A DNA stretch of 9,917 nt from Chloroflexota bacterium (GTDB taxonomy: Bacteria; Chloroflexota; Anaerolineae; Anaerolineales; Villigracilaceae): contig JAJYOH010000185.1 in assembly GCA_021796315.1 (NCBI GenBank), positions 1-9,917 on the forward strand, given 5' to 3'. The notes beneath the pieces are model-generated. The model saw nothing but the letters and a program-made list of their open reading frames with translations, was not told the DNA's origin and did not search any database. The position numbers were made by a program, and so were the translations under genes. Within the stretch, counting starts at the first letter, position 1; each line of letters starts with the position of its first letter. Of this stretch, positions 1 to 7,310 are shown piece by piece.

Positions 1-1862
1 AAGAATGGGTCGAATATTTTTTCCAGATTTTCTCTGGCGATTCCTGGACCGGTATCAGAAAATTCCAATTCAATGAAATCATCGGCTGGGTCGAATCTTG
101 TAGCCAAAGCCAGGTGCCCGTTGCCCCCCATCGCTTCAGCGGCATTGATGATGATGTTCATGAACACGCGCTCAATCTGCGAAGGATCGATTACGGCCTT
201 CGGTAATTTCGCGTCGAGATTGTACGTAATTTGAATGTTATGAAATAGAGCCTGTTTTTCCAGCAGAGAAATGCAATCCATTAAAACGTTATTCACATCA
301 CATAATGTCTTATCCGGCTTTCTCTGCCGCGAAAAATCCAGCAAGCCGCGGATGATATCCCGACAGCGGTTAGCTTGGATCGCGATCTTCTCGAGATTGT
401 TTCTGTATGGCTCTTTTTCATCCGGGATGGTTTCCAGAAGCAGATGGGAATATGTGACAATTCCCTGCAGCGGGTTGTTCAATTCATGGGCTATATTGGC
501 TGACAATTGCCCAATGAGCGCCAGCCTTTCTGATTCCATGACTTTTCTTCTGGCAAACTCTTTCAATTGTTCATCTCGTTCTTGCAGAGCCGAAGCCATT
601 TTATTGAATGTATGAGCCAGTTTGCCCAATTCATCACCGGATTTGATCTTGACCGTGGTATTCAGGCTGCCATCCGCGATCTCCTCGGATGCCGATACCA
701 GTTTCCTGAGGGATACGGAAATCCTTTGGGAAATAAAGTAGGCAAAGATCATCGAACCCAGCGCGCCCGCGAAGGCAATCGCCAGAAAGGTAAGGATGGT
801 CTGCCTCTCGATATCCGTATATTTCTGCTCGAGGATGCCAACGTATAGAATCCCTATGATTTCGTTGTGCGAATTTCTGACAGGCTCGTAAGCCGTGATG
901 TACCAATTGTTCACCACATAAGCCCGCCCTATATAAGGCTGGCCATTGAGGACGACCTGGTTGAACACGTTCTCCATGATACGCGTGCCGATTGCACGGG
1001 AACCATCCTCGTTCAGGACATTGGTCGAAATCCTTACATCGTCTTGAAAGATCGTTGCGGTTCCAATATCCTTACCGTTGTATTTCATGCCCTGAAAGAC
1101 GGTTTGCTTGATTGCGTCAACAAGACCGTAATTCCTGTTCAGCAAGGTTCCGCCGTATAAGATCCCGATCAACTTATTGTTACGGTCGAAGATCGGGGCC
1201 GCCGCCGCCAGCATCATGCCGCTGGTTTCTTCGGTTTTGCCCGTAATTCTTGCCATCGGGGTATTAATGAATTTGATATCGGCTTGTTGGGCAAGGAAGG
1301 GAGATTCTTTGCCCAAATCTTCCGCAGATACGATGAGCGTGGCGGCAACCGGCGCTTTTTGAATAATTGCCGTAGAGATCAGTTCATTATGGATCTGGCT
1401 GTCCCCATAAATTCCTAAATTACCGGTCCGTAATAGGACGTCGCCATACGCGTCGGTGACGTTCAAGATATCAAGTCCTTCGGCCTCTTTTACTTTTGCC
1501 AACTCATTGGCGGCGTCCGTGACATTTCCACTGGTCACGTCGTCTGCGAGGAAAAATCTATCTGCCGTCAAACGAACAATGTCGTTGATGTGATTCAACC
1601 TGCCTTCATAAATTCCTCTGGCGGAGTTCAGATCGAGATTCACCATTTGCTGGGCTTCCGTGAGGATGCGGTCGCTGATCAGGCGAATTCCCACAAGAGT
1701 GAAAATCGTGCTGACGATAATAATAACTGCTAGAAAGCTAAGGATGAGTTTGGTGGCAATCGGGATGCGCAGGCCGGTCCGCATGAACGTGTCCATGCCA
1801 TGCGAAAGCCTCGCATTGAAACCTTTGAACCAACTCGCCAAACTTCCGAATGTGCTTTGCAT
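1..1862 (-). CDS. Sensor histidine kinase with periplasmic Cache domain (partial, 3' end cut)
   Basis: This is a membrane-bound two-component sensor kinase that would autophosphorylate on histidine and pass the phosphate to a response regulator. The reading frame is open from the ATG at 1862 to the window edge: 620 complete codons, C-terminus missing. I translated it by hand. Order of parts: TM1 at about residues 34-60; an extracytoplasmic region at about 61-353 resembling the Cache_3-Cache_2 type, ending in the typical VVNNWYITAYEPV and ILYVGILE stretches; TM2 at about 354-376; HAMP at about 377-430; HisKA with H-box IAHELNNPLQG and phospho-acceptor His459; the ATPase domain N-box at NIIINAAEA (Asn569/573); G1 box DTGPGI at 603-608; and the start of the F-box, IFDPF, at the edge. 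An AGGA Shine-Dalgarno lies 5 nt before the ATG. It sits 41 nt downstream of the membrane Fe-S gene with no visible terminator between, so it is probably the last known gene of the operon. The ligand cannot be read from the sequence. Confidence 0.93.
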   Translation of the reverse strand, partial: MQSTFGSLASWFKGFNARLSHGMDTFMRTGLRIPIATKLILSFLAVIIIVSTIFTLVGIRLISDRILTEAQQMVNLDLNSARGIYEGRLNHINDIVRLTADRFFLADDVTSGNVTDAANELAKVKEAEGLDILNVTDAYGDVLLRTGNLGIYGDSQIHNELISTAIIQKAPVAATLIVSAEDLGKESPFLAQQADIKFINTPMARITGKTEETSGMMLAAAAPIFDRNNKLIGILYGGTLLNRNYGLVDAIKQTVFQGMKYNGKDIGTATIFQDDVRISTNVLNEDGSRAIGTRIMENVFNQVVLNGQPYIGRAYVVNNWYITAYEPVRNSHNEIIGILYVGILEQKYTDIERQTILTFLAIAFAGALGSMIFAYFISQRISVSLRKLVSASEEIADGSLNTTVKIKSGDELGKLAHTFNKMASALQERDEQLKEFARRKVMESERLALIGQLSANIAHELNNPLQGIVTYSHLLLETIPDEKEPYRNNLEKIAIQANRCRDIIRGLLDFSRQRKPDKTLCDVNNVLMDCISLLEKQALFHNIQITYNLDAKLPKAVIDPSQIERVFMNIIINAAEAMGGNGHLALATRFDPADDFIELEFSDTGPGIARENLEKIFDPF

Positions 1863-1903
1863 GTTATTCCTGCAGAGTCTTGTTTCTCCGCAGCGCAAAA
1901 TCA

Positions 1904-3904
1904 TTACAGCGCTGCATAGACCAGCTCGATCAAATCCTTGACTGCAAGACGTTCCTCGCTGCCGGTGGTTTTCGCGGCATCGCGGAACATAGTAACATCC
2001 TTCGGACAAGCGGTCACCAGCGTTGTTACTCCATCCAAGCCAACCGCCTCGCGCACGCGTGATTCGCTCGGACGCTCCTGCACCTTGCCTTCTTCCATCC
2101 AGATGCGCCCGCCGCCTGCACCGCAACAAGAAGCTTGACTGCCATGACGAGGCATCTCCACTAATTCGCAACCAGCCGCCTCGATCACTCTACGTGGAGC
2201 TCCATATACACCGTTATAACGGCCTAAATAACATGGATCATGATAAGTGACCTTGTATCCAAGCTTGTTGCGTAACTTGAGCTGACCAGAAGCGATCAGT
2301 TGATCAAGCAATTCGGTGTAATGCAGAACCTCATGACGTCCGTTTCCGCTGGATGAGTACTCGTTCTTGAGTGCGTTATAGGAATGCGGATCAGTCGTGA
2401 CAATCTTCTTATAAGTGCATTTATTCAACGCACCGCTATTTTTCTCGACGAGCATTTCAAACAAGCCCTCTTCGCCGATCCGACGCACATCATTGCCAGC
2501 ATTTCGCTCACTGTCATATAAGATTCCAAAATCTAATCCAGCCTTCTGAAATACTTGCGCTGTTTTGAGCGTGACATCTGTCAGCGTTGGACTATATGAG
2601 GCGTAATCGCCAACGAACCATAGATATTCGACTGCTTCGCGGCGCGCGTCTTTGACTTTGGGCTCGAGCGGCTGACTCCAGCGCGCGCGCATACGTTCGG
2701 ACTGGCCGAATGAATTTCCATAGCGGCCCACATTTGCCAGCGCATCTTGCAGCCTTGAATCCACTCGGCCTTCGACCACGAGATAGCGGCGCATGTCCAC
2801 AATGGTATCTACGTGTTCAATCAACACGGGGCACTCGCGGACACAGGAACCGCAAGTCGTACACGACCACACCATCTCGTCCTTGATTCGCTCTCCGACC
2901 AGAAGAGGTGTATTTCCGTTTCCAGGCAGAACCTGCCCATCTTGATGCAAGCCATCTCGGATTCCTAGGATCAACTGTTTGGGGTTCAGCAAAGTACCCG
3001 CTGCGAAAGCCGGACACGCGTCCTGACAGCGGCCGCATTCTGTGCAGGCATCTCCATCGAGCAATTGTTTCCAGGTTAAGTTGCGCAAGGTGCTGGCATA
3101 GACTGGCTCACTCTTCGCTGTCTGAGGGATAGGAGCGAGCTGGCCTGTTGGCCGGTCAATCTTCGAGAAAAACACGTTAAGCGGCCCGGTAATTACATGT
3201 AAGAGTGTGCTGACCGGCAAAGTGGCGAGGGCCACTGCAACGATGAGGAGATGAAACATCCATGTTCCCAAATGCCAGTTCAACAGCGTTGCATCCGAGG
3301 CGCCCGTGGCAATCCATGCTTGTGCAACCAGCCAGCCGGCCGGCGACCATAGCGCCCATACAGGCTTTTCTATTGCCAGATGAAGCGATTCGGTGACCAA
3401 GCCGCCCAGCACGATCAGGATGATCAGGACCAGGGACCAGGTAAAGCCGGGTTTGAGCGTCAACCGGCGCGGCCGTTGGATGAAGCGGCGATAGGCCGCC
3501 ATCCCTGCACCGATCAGAAAGAAAACCGTGAAGGCGTCGAGAATAAATTTGTATAAGAGGTAAATATTGCCGTGGAGAAATTTGACGAAATGGGAGTCGA
3601 TGGTCGCCAGCGCGGTACCCAAAAAGAATACGAAGAAAGACCACGCAATGGCGACGTGGATCACGCCCGGATATTGTTGACTCAAAACTCGCGTCTGTAT
3701 GATCGCGTACTGGATGAAGCGGCCAAGGCGCACATGCAACCTGTCCCAACGAACCTGCGGACGACCCACTCGCCACCAAAGGCTGGCCTGTTGGTAAAAA
3801 CGGATGAGCAAAACAATAGCGGCGAATCCCATCAACACATATACATAGAGTTGAGGAGATCCCCACGTATCTGGTATGCCCCAAAAATCAGTTCGCTCTG
3901 GCAT
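1904..3904 (-). CDS. Membrane-bound cytochrome b / 4Fe-4S / CCG-domain oxidoreductase, EMO-like (EtfAB:quinone oxidoreductase)
   Basis: A 666-residue fusion. The N-terminal part (about 18-240) is a NarI-like membrane domain with about five hydrophobic helices and candidate heme b ligands His83, His105, His111, His211, His218 and His236. A ferredoxin-like pair follows: Cys287/290/293/297 and Cys348/351/354/358, which suits two [4Fe-4S] clusters. The C-terminal part is HdrD-like. Its last CCG motif is partly present (Cys558, Cys593-Cys594, Cys633), but the final Cys of the usual CxxC is Asp636, and the first CCG repeat (about 427-480) has no cysteines. This architecture matches proteins described as EtfAB:menaquinone oxidoreductases. 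Location 26 nt after etfA supports that role: electrons from reduced ETF would go through the Fe-S centres and heme b to menaquinone at the inner face of the membrane. A GGGAG Shine-Dalgarno 8 nt before the ATG supports the start. Alternative: another HdrDE-type quinone-linked reductase with a different partner. Confidence 0.9.
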   Translation of the reverse strand: MPERTDFWGIPDTWGSPQLYVYVLMGFAAIVLLIRFYQQASLWWRVGRPQVRWDRLHVRLGRFIQYAIIQTRVLSQQYPGVIHVAIAWSFFVFFLGTALATIDSHFVKFLHGNIYLLYKFILDAFTVFFLIGAGMAAYRRFIQRPRRLTLKPGFTWSLVLIILIVLGGLVTESLHLAIEKPVWALWSPAGWLVAQAWIATGASDATLLNWHLGTWMFHLLIVAVALATLPVSTLLHVITGPLNVFFSKIDRPTGQLAPIPQTAKSEPVYASTLRNLTWKQLLDGDACTECGRCQDACPAFAAGTLLNPKQLILGIRDGLHQDGQVLPGNGNTPLLVGERIKDEMVWSCTTCGSCVRECPVLIEHVDTIVDMRRYLVVEGRVDSRLQDALANVGRYGNSFGQSERMRARWSQPLEPKVKDARREAVEYLWFVGDYASYSPTLTDVTLKTAQVFQKAGLDFGILYDSERNAGNDVRRIGEEGLFEMLVEKNSGALNKCTYKKIVTTDPHSYNALKNEYSSSGNGRHEVLHYTELLDQLIASGQLKLRNKLGYKVTYHDPCYLGRYNGVYGAPRRVIEAAGCELVEMPRHGSQASCCGAGGGRIWMEEGKVQERPSESRVREAVGLDGVTTLVTACPKDVTMFRDAAKTTGSEERLAVKDLIELVYAAL

Positions 3905-3930
3905 GCGACTAGCTCCCTTTCTACTTGAGC

Positions 3931-4896
3931 TTATATGCCTTTGGCTTCTTTCACCTTTTCTGTCAGCGCCTCGATCAGATCGAACATATCCATCTCGATG
4001 CCGTACTTAGCGAAATTGAAAATTGGCGCGGCTGGGTCGGTGTTGATGGCAATGATCGTCTCGCTATCCGTGATCGCCTCAACGTGCTCAGGCGCGCCGC
4101 TGATGCCCAGCGTCAAGTAAATCTTGGGCTTGACATGCTTGCCCGATTTGCCAACCAGGCGTGAGCTTGCCAGCCAGCCTTGATCAATCACGGGCCGCGA
4201 ACCTGTTACGACACCTCCCAGTGTCTTAGCTAGATCTTCGGCGAGCGCGATGTTGTCCTTGCTTTGAATTCCACGTCCGACGGAGATCAACAACGGTTCT
4301 TTGGCAATGTCCACATCGCCAGCCTCCGGCTCGATGTACTTTGCCAGCGTGACGCGCAGCGCTTCCAGGGTCTGGACTTCGACCTGGGTCACCGCAGGAG
4401 GCTGTGTACTCTGTCCTTGTTCCACTTTATATCCGCCGGGGATCATCGTTACCAACGCGGTGGGGAGGGGAAGTTCCCCCTCGGCCATGATCTTGCCGCC
4501 GCAGATTTGACTGATGAATTTGCCGTCTTTGGTGAAACTGCGGCAGGAACTTACCAGCGGCAGATCGAGTCGAATGGAGAGCACGCTGGCCAGATCTGCG
4601 CCAATCGAAGTGCTTCCGAGGAGCACCGCGCGCGGCTGGTTCTTTCCGATCAAATCCGCCAATGTTTTTTGATAAGCATCCGGCGTGAAATCGGCCAGCG
4701 CAGGATGATCGAGATAGAGCACCTGGTCAGCCGCAAAGTTTTCTGCCAGCCCTTTTGCGTTATGTCCCAGCAAAACAGCCGCGACGTTTCCGCCTGTGCT
4801 TTGAGCCAGCTGGCGCGCGGCAGCCAACATCACGCAGGAAATGTCCGCTACCCGTCCTTGCAAGTGCTCAATGACAACATAAATGTCCTGACCCAT
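3931..4896 (-). CDS. etfA: Electron transfer flavoprotein alpha subunit
   Basis: EtfA carries the mobile FAD of the EtfAB heterodimer, a cytoplasmic electron carrier between flavin dehydrogenases (for example acyl-CoA dehydrogenases) and a membrane acceptor. The 321-residue length is normal for the family. The N-terminal domain begins MGQDIYVVIEH. The C-terminal FAD domain is well conserved: VGRGI at about 206-210, GSRPVIDQGW at about 222-231, GKSGKHVKPKIY at about 249-260, GISGAPEH at about 264-271, and AINTDPAAPIF at about 283-293. I chose the ATG at 4896, not the longer in-frame start at 5070. The extra 58 residues have no family resemblance, would overlap etfB, and are bypassed by an AGGAGG Shine-Dalgarno 6 nt before 4896. 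The gene starts 13 nt after the etfB stop and ends 26 nt before the membrane EMO-like gene, so the three are almost certainly co-expressed. Confidence 0.96.
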   Translation of the reverse strand: MGQDIYVVIEHLQGRVADISCVMLAAARQLAQSTGGNVAAVLLGHNAKGLAENFAADQVLYLDHPALADFTPDAYQKTLADLIGKNQPRAVLLGSTSIGADLASVLSIRLDLPLVSSCRSFTKDGKFISQICGGKIMAEGELPLPTALVTMIPGGYKVEQGQSTQPPAVTQVEVQTLEALRVTLAKYIEPEAGDVDIAKEPLLISVGRGIQSKDNIALAEDLAKTLGGVVTGSRPVIDQGWLASSRLVGKSGKHVKPKIYLTLGISGAPEHVEAITDSETIIAINTDPAAPIFNFAKYGIEMDMFDLIEALTEKVKEAKGI

Positions 4897-4902
4897 GGAG
4901 AC

Positions 4903-4908
4903 CCTCCT
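4903..4908 (-). promoter_or_regulatory. Strong ribosome binding site deciding the etfA start
   Basis: On the minus strand this reads AGGAGG, followed by 6 nt and then the ATG at 4896. It lies inside the 13-nt gap between the etfB stop codon and etfA. It is the main reason to prefer 4896 over the longer in-frame start at 5070. Confidence 0.85.
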
Positions 4909-4909
4909 C

Positions 4910-5674
4910 TCACAGCGCTCCCAGCTCTTTGAAAATACCAACGAGCTGGATAGCGATTTCATCTGGATTGCCCGTGAGCATTTGCGCGCGTTGTGCGGCT
5001 TCGGGTTGGAACATGCGGCCAATGGTCGGTGTGCCGCTACCATCCAGGCCGGAGGCAGACCGCTCTTCAATCGCGGCAGTTTTCATCACCTGCCTCACTT
5101 TACTGACCGCAACATAGCGCGGCGGCTGTTCCGCAGCCTGGATACCAAGAAGGGCCGGCAGTGTTACTTCCATCTCTGCCACCAAACCGCCGGGATATTC
5201 TTTGCGCGCCTTTACCTTTCCATTGTTCAGTGAAACGCCCGATATATAACCAACATAGGGAGTTCCGACGCATTCGGCCAGCAGGGGACCCACCGATCCG
5301 TCTATATCGTTATGTGCCTGTACGCCAGTCAAAATCAGGTCGGGTTGAAGTTCTTTTACAACAGTTGCACAAGCACGCGCCAAAGCGTGATTGCTCGTGC
5401 TGCCGGTGAAATCACCTTTGATTTTTATCAGTTTATCAGCTCCTTTGGCCGCCGCGGTGAAGAGCACATCGTCAATTCCTTCCAGGTCTGGGGCTACGAT
5501 TGTTACCTGCCCACCATCGCGTTCCTTGAGCAGAATACCTTGTTCAATGGCATGATCGTCAAATTCATTGATGATCAGACGTGCGAATGTCATGTCAAGC
5601 GCGGCCCCACTTGCGTCAATGGTCAACTCCTCGACCAAATCAGGAACCAGTTTTGCCAGGACAATGATATTCAT
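4910..5674 (-). CDS. etfB: Electron transfer flavoprotein beta subunit
   Basis: EtfB is the partner of EtfA and carries a second nucleotide: AMP in classical ETFs, FAD in bifurcating ones. It has 254 residues, normal for the family. It opens with MNIIVLAKLVPD, and the NEFDDHAIEQ segment (about 36-45) matches the usual NxxDxxAxE region. The family signature is recognisable at about 153-179 (VKARKEYPGGLVAEME, then LPALLGIQ). The nucleotide-binding loop at about 117-130 reads GVQAHNDIDGSVGP. From memory this matches neither the classical mitochondrial form nor the DGDTAQVGP form of bifurcating ETFs cleanly, so the type is left open. A GAGG Shine-Dalgarno lies 6 nt before the ATG. The gene begins 11 nt after the stop of the HdrD-like gene and is followed by etfA after 13 nt, so translation is probably coupled. 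Confidence 0.95.
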   Translation of the reverse strand: MNIIVLAKLVPDLVEELTIDASGAALDMTFARLIINEFDDHAIEQGILLKERDGGQVTIVAPDLEGIDDVLFTAAAKGADKLIKIKGDFTGSTSNHALARACATVVKELQPDLILTGVQAHNDIDGSVGPLLAECVGTPYVGYISGVSLNNGKVKARKEYPGGLVAEMEVTLPALLGIQAAEQPPRYVAVSKVRQVMKTAAIEERSASGLDGSGTPTIGRMFQPEAAQRAQMLTGNPDEIAIQLVGIFKELGAL

Positions 5675-5685
5675 AGTTCGCCTCG

Positions 5686-6879
5686 TTATCTGCTCATCGT
5701 CTCAACCAGCAGTTCAGCGATGTCTCTCACTTTCAATTGCGACGCCCCTTGGATTGTTTTGGCGGCATCCTCGAAACGCGGCGATTCATACGGGCAGGCT
5801 ACGGCAAGGATATCTGCGCCAACGCTGAGCGCCTCGCGCACGCGCCACTCTGATAAACGCGTATGTGCCTTTTCCCATTGAAATCCATCCAGCCACATCC
5901 CACCACCGCCGCCGCCGCAACATAAACTGTTTATGTGGTTGTGCGGCATCTCCACCAATTCCACGCCGGGAATGGCGTTCAACAAGGCGCGGGGTTGATC
6001 GAATATGCCATTAGCCCGCCCAAGATAGCAAGGATCATGATAGGCGACTTTTGCCTTGATCTCGCGTTTCAATAAAGGCTTCAGCTGGTCAAGGTATTCT
6101 GCCAGGAATTCGGTGTAGTGGCGAATGGGATAAGAAATGCCGAGTCTCGGATATTCATTCTTGATCGCGTTGTAGGCGTGTGGGTCCGTTGTAACGATTT
6201 CTTTGAATTTATATTTACTGAAAACCTTGCTGTTCTTATCGGCCAACATTTCAAATAATCCATGCTCACCCGCCAGTCGTTGCGAGTCGCCGTCGCTTGA
6301 CTCCTCCGGGCCAAGGATGCCGAAATCTACACCGAGAGCATTTAGTATCTTCGCCAGCGCTTTTGCTGTGGCTTGAACACGGGGATGATAAGACGGATAG
6401 TCGCCTACAAACCAGAGGATATCCACGGGTTGTTTAATCTTCCCAAGTATCTTGACTTCCGGTGAAATGCCATTTGCCCAATCCGCCCGTTTACGAGGAG
6501 ATTCTCCCAGGGGGTTGCCATATCGTTGAGAGTTAGCCAGCGCGTTCTGCAACTCAGCCGGAACGTTGCCAGCTAGAAGCAGTTCTTCCTTGGTACGCGC
6601 CATCACGCCAGGGGTTAGTGGAATCTGCGCCGGGCAGACTGCTGTGCAGGCATAACATGAAACGCACATCCAGATCGCATCGGTGCTCAATACTTTATCA
6701 AATCGATCCGCACGCAAAGCGGCAATCAGCCTGCTGGGCGGATAAATCATCAGATAGCCGAATGGACAAATGCCGCTGCAATCGCCGCACTGCAGACAAA
6801 GCCTCAGCCGCTCACCGCGAGGCGTAGCGTCAAGGACTTTATCGTAGAACGAATGCACTGCTGTTTCAGCGATCGTCAT
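5686..6879 (-). CDS. Soluble HdrD-like (Fe-S)-binding protein with ferredoxin pair and CCG domain
   Basis: A 397-residue cytoplasmic protein with no membrane segment. Two 4Fe-4S motifs sit near the N-terminus: Cys28/31/34/38 and Cys72/75/78/82. A GNPLGE segment follows at about 121-126, then a degenerate first CCG repeat at about 154-210 (LWFVGDYPSY, no cysteines) and a second repeat with Cys284, Cys320-Cys321 in a glycine-rich CCGGGGGG, and Cys362; the expected last Cys of CxxC is Glu365. It is clearly a paralogue of the cytoplasmic half of the membrane protein encoded three genes downstream. The family (HdrD/GlpC/DUF224-like) moves electrons between flavoproteins and membrane quinone reductases or disulfides. 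As first gene of the operon, directly before etfBA, it is likely an electron relay or an alternative ETF partner; this is inference. An AGGAG Shine-Dalgarno 7 nt before the ATG fixes the start. Confidence 0.9.
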   Translation of the reverse strand: MTIAETAVHSFYDKVLDATPRGERLRLCLQCGDCSGICPFGYLMIYPPSRLIAALRADRFDKVLSTDAIWMCVSCYACTAVCPAQIPLTPGVMARTKEELLLAGNVPAELQNALANSQRYGNPLGESPRKRADWANGISPEVKILGKIKQPVDILWFVGDYPSYHPRVQATAKALAKILNALGVDFGILGPEESSDGDSQRLAGEHGLFEMLADKNSKVFSKYKFKEIVTTDPHAYNAIKNEYPRLGISYPIRHYTEFLAEYLDQLKPLLKREIKAKVAYHDPCYLGRANGIFDQPRALLNAIPGVELVEMPHNHINSLCCGGGGGGMWLDGFQWEKAHTRLSEWRVREALSVGADILAVACPYESPRFEDAAKTIQGASQLKVRDIAELLVETMSR

Positions 6880-6932
6880 GGATTATCTCCTTGTCAAATC
6901 AAACGCAAAATTCAACTGAGACTTGGAAGCGG

Positions 6933-6961
6933 GAACCAGCGCAGGTTCAGTGTGAACACAC
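6933..6961. repeat. Cluster of overlapping small inverted repeats
   Basis: Three short dyads lie together: GAACC/GGTTC around a 6-nt loop (6933-6948), GTTCA-GTG-TGAAC (6945-6957), and GTGTG-AA-CACAC (6950-6961). They overlap and exclude each other as RNA hairpins. They fall about 55-75 nt before the first gene of the operon. They could be an operator or a weak leader structure; short dyads also occur by chance. Confidence 0.3.
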
Positions 6962-7152
6962 GTTTTGAGGCGGGAAACGCTTACGGCATGAAACGCGACT
7001 TCTACAAGCAATGGCATATCTTCGCCTTTTGCGAGATGGGAGAAGTGGGCAGAGCATTTATTTGTGTTGCAACCATACCGACCTCTCTTTGAACAAACGC
7101 GCTTGCTGCCTCCACTTGATGAGCACGTCTGTGATGGGTTACAATATCAGTA

Positions 7153-7168
7153 TGTGACATATTTCACA
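7153..7168. promoter_or_regulatory. CRP/FNR-type operator candidate (TGTGA-N6-TCACA)
   Basis: The sequence TGTGACATATTTCACA has perfect 5-nt half-sites spaced by 6 nt, which equals the consensus recognised by CRP-family regulators. It abuts the minus-strand TATAAT at 7169-7174 and would cover the start of transcription of the Fe-S/ETF operon, a position suited to repression. The regulator is not in the window, and half-site preferences in this lineage are not known to me. Confidence 0.5.
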
Positions 7169-7174
7169 ATTATA
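7169..7174 (-). promoter_or_regulatory. Candidate -10 box for the Fe-S/ETF operon
   Basis: On the minus strand this reads TATAAT within AGTATAATTGTG. No good -35 hexamer is found 16-18 nt upstream (CCAGCT or similar), so the promoter would be weak or need an activator. It is the best -10 match I found upstream of the operon on that strand, although it would give a leader of about 280 nt. Confidence 0.4.
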
Positions 7175-7276
7175 CTAGCGATAAAAATAATAGCTGGTAC
7201 GTGACAAACATCTTAAAGGTTATTTAGCCAATCTACATCGCATCCGTCGCGTTAGTGTTTTTGTTTATCATGGCGT

Positions 7277-7282
7277 TATAAT
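7277..7282 (+). promoter_or_regulatory. Candidate -10 box for the first prenyltransferase gene
   Basis: A perfect TATAAT lies 28 nt before the ATG at 7311, giving a short leader of about 22 nt. The -35 region is weak. Just downstream, 7285-7297 is an imperfect dyad (TGTGA-AATT-TACA) overlapping the expected start of transcription, and AAGGAG (7299-7304) is the Shine-Dalgarno. Confidence 0.55.
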
Positions 7283-7310
7283 CTTGTGAAATTTACATAA
7301 GGAGAAGTCC

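Larger units (their letters stand above)
6880..7310. other. Divergent intergenic regulatory region
   Basis: This 431-nt stretch separates the minus-strand Fe-S/ETF operon from the plus-strand prenyltransferase gene. I find no convincing gene: a 79-codon plus-strand frame overlapping it (6853-7092) lacks a Shine-Dalgarno and any recognisable motif. It holds a TGTGA-N6-TCACA palindrome, a TATAAT for each direction, a cluster of small dyads near 6933-6961, and AT-rich DNA at about 7140-7300. If the minus-strand TATAAT at 7169-7174 is used, the operon has a leader of about 280 nt. Confidence 0.7.

Noticed and set aside
271..1941. Several plus-strand frames of 61-114 codons over the left region
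   Set aside because: The minus-strand histidine kinase is open through this whole stretch up to 1862 and has all expected kinase boxes, so these are shadows.
3177..3884. A 235-codon minus-strand frame inside the membrane Fe-S gene
   Set aside because: It lies in another frame of a gene with clear membrane helices and Fe-S motifs, and no family is recognisable.
4264..4932. A 222-codon plus-strand open frame opposite etfA
   Set aside because: It is antisense to a clearly conserved etfA, has no recognisable motif and is composed as expected for a shadow frame.
4897..5070. An N-terminal extension of etfA by 58 residues
   Set aside because: It overlaps etfB and has no ETF similarity, while the strong AGGAGG belongs to the ATG at 4896.
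6853..7092. A 79-codon plus-strand frame in the divergent region
   Set aside because: It has no Shine-Dalgarno and no motif, and it begins inside the coding start of the opposite Fe-S gene.
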